A stretch of 12,939 nt of DNA, taken from Candidatus Staskawiczbacteria bacterium. GTDB taxonomy: Bacteria > Patescibacteriota > Minisyncoccia > Minisyncoccales > Staskawiczbacteraceae. The notes beneath the pieces are model-generated. The model did no database searches and was not told the origin of the DNA. It saw only the letters and a program-made list of their open reading frames with translations. This document shows, piece by piece, positions 12,606 to 12,939 of the stretch. Position 1 is the stretch's first letter, and every line of letters starts with the position of its first letter. The translations under genes and the position numbers were made by a program. The stretch spans positions 1-12,939 of the forward strand of contig CAIWKF010000094.1 of the NCBI GenBank assembly GCA_903913175.1. The letters are read 5' to 3'.

Positions 12606-12672
12606 ATTTACGCAATTAAACACAATTAAAAAAAATCAAATTTCAAATGAAATTGAGTCTAATTGCGTAAAT
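12606..12672. repeat. 13-base inverted repeat upstream of the dockerin-like gene
   Basis: ATTTACGCAATTA (12606-12618) and TAATTGCGTAAAT (12660-12672) are perfect inverted copies 41 bases apart. Between them AATTTCA-AA-TGAAATT (12639-12654) is another perfect palindrome. The block lies in the 5' leader and could be an operator pair or an mRNA hairpin. Confidence 0.7.
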
Positions 12673-12706
12673 CGTGCAAAATTGTCAAAGATCAAATTAA
12701 GCACTA

Positions 12707-12735
12707 AGTCTATCATATTATGCATAAATTGTCAA
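12707..12735 (-). promoter_or_regulatory. Candidate promoter for the dockerin-like gene
   Basis: On the minus strand TTGACA (12730-12735) and TAGACT (12707-12712) are spaced by 17 bases. A second TTGACAATTT copy occurs at about 12679-12688, so the upstream region is partly duplicated. The predicted leader is about 135 bases long. Confidence 0.6.
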
Positions 12736-12748
12736 GAGCTGTCGCACA

Positions 12749-12796
12749 ACACTTTGCTTCCAACTTCGCCAAGGCTTCGCATGGCAAGCAATAAAA
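12749..12796. repeat. GC-rich imperfect palindrome with CTTCGCCAAGGCTTCG core
   Basis: TTGCTT near 12753 and AAGCAA near 12786 are inverted copies flanking CTTCGCCAAGGCTTCGC. The core resembles GCGAAGCCTTGGCGAAG-type repeats that I associate with interspersed repeats in CPR genomes. It sits between the dockerin promoter and the IS end. Confidence 0.4.
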
Positions 12797-12850
12797 AAAC
12801 CCGCAAGATTGATCTGTACCCCAAAAAGTGGACACGAAAGTGTCTGCTTT

Positions 12851-12879
12851 TTGTATTTGGAAGGTAGATAAGGTAGAAT
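12851..12879 (+). promoter_or_regulatory. Promoter-like site inside the IS end
   Basis: TTGTAT (12851-12856) and TAGAAT (12874-12879) are 17 bases apart on the plus strand, 33 bases before the transposase ATG. The position is as expected for a transposase promoter near the left IS end. Confidence 0.45.
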
Positions 12880-12912
12880 AATTATCATTAATACAAACAA
12901 CCAAAAAATAAT

Positions 12913-12939
12913 ATGAGTAAAAGAAGATTCACACAAGAA
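12913..12939 (+). CDS. Transposase OrfA-like, first 9 codons only
   Basis: An ATG at 12913 opens MSKRRFTQE and continues past the window edge. The K-R-R-(F/Y)-(T/S) start is typical of the IS3-family OrfA helix-turn-helix protein (often KRRFTPE...), which binds the terminal repeats; full transposase is normally made by frameshifting into OrfB. Only nine codons are visible, so the call depends mainly on the adjacent terminal repeat and promoter. Confidence 0.6.

Larger units (their letters stand above)
12810..12939 (+). mobile_element. Left end of an IS3-family-like insertion sequence
   Basis: TGATCTGTACCCCAAAAAG followed by TGGACAC resembles the terminal inverted repeat of IS3-family elements (several start TGAxCTGxxCCCC...GTGGACA). 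The end could instead begin at TGT 12815. Just inside is a small hairpin GACAC-GAAA-GTGTC (12831-12844), then a promoter and an ORF starting MSKRRFTQE. The right end lies outside the window. Confidence 0.75.

Noticed and set aside
1..12939. CRISPR array, toxin-antitoxin or defence island
   Set aside because: No regular direct repeats with spacers and no nuclease, methylase or toxin motifs seen.

Overview
This looks like a chromosomal piece of an AT-rich bacterium with a compact genome, most likely a Candidate Phyla Radiation (Patescibacteria) lineage. That placement is inference. It rests on roughly 30% GC coding DNA, very short intergenic gaps, almost no Shine-Dalgarno sequences, tRNAs without an encoded CCA, and standard code usage (TGG for Trp; TAA, TAG and TGA as stops). 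rplK is not followed by rplA, which would suit the CPR groups reported to lack ribosomal protein L1, but the window cannot prove it.

Layout. (1) 1-4993, minus strand: a polycistron running Nudix hydrolase, folA, a 42-aa membrane micro-ORF, a 37-aa micro-ORF, gatB, gatC, gatA, and the start of an unknown membrane protein cut by the window edge. (2) 5062-6055, plus strand: a divergent two-gene unit of an HxGH nucleotidyltransferase (RfaE2/HldE-C type) and a HIT-family protein, ending in a terminator. (3) 6085-7761, minus: a two-domain deaminase, then thyA. (4) 7894-9783, minus: tRNA-Tyr, tRNA-Thr, rpmG, secE, nusG, rplK, closed by a strong hairpin terminator. (5) 9837-10896, minus: khpA then trmD. 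(6) 11113-12735, minus: a foreign-looking gene near 47% GC with two dockerin-type calcium loops and a planctomycete-like N-terminal motif, carrying its own promoter and terminator. (7) From about 12810, plus: the left end of an IS3-like insertion sequence.

How the genes work together. The deaminase (dCMP to dUMP), ThyA (dUMP to dTMP) and FolA (recycling dihydrofolate) form a dTMP-synthesis set split between two operons. GatCAB makes Gln-tRNA(Gln) and/or Asn-tRNA(Asn) by transamidation. SecE, NusG, L11, L33, TrmD and KhpA are translation, transcription and export housekeeping genes.

Most notable: nusG carries a one-base frameshift that removes the end of its KOW domain; gatB contains an in-frame, GC-rich palindromic insert of about 18 codons; two micro-ORFs upstream of gatB have the only textbook Shine-Dalgarno sequences among the housekeeping genes, and one overlaps a terminator-like hairpin; the dockerin gene next to the IS looks horizontally acquired. 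I did not find a clear new defence or multi-gene system.
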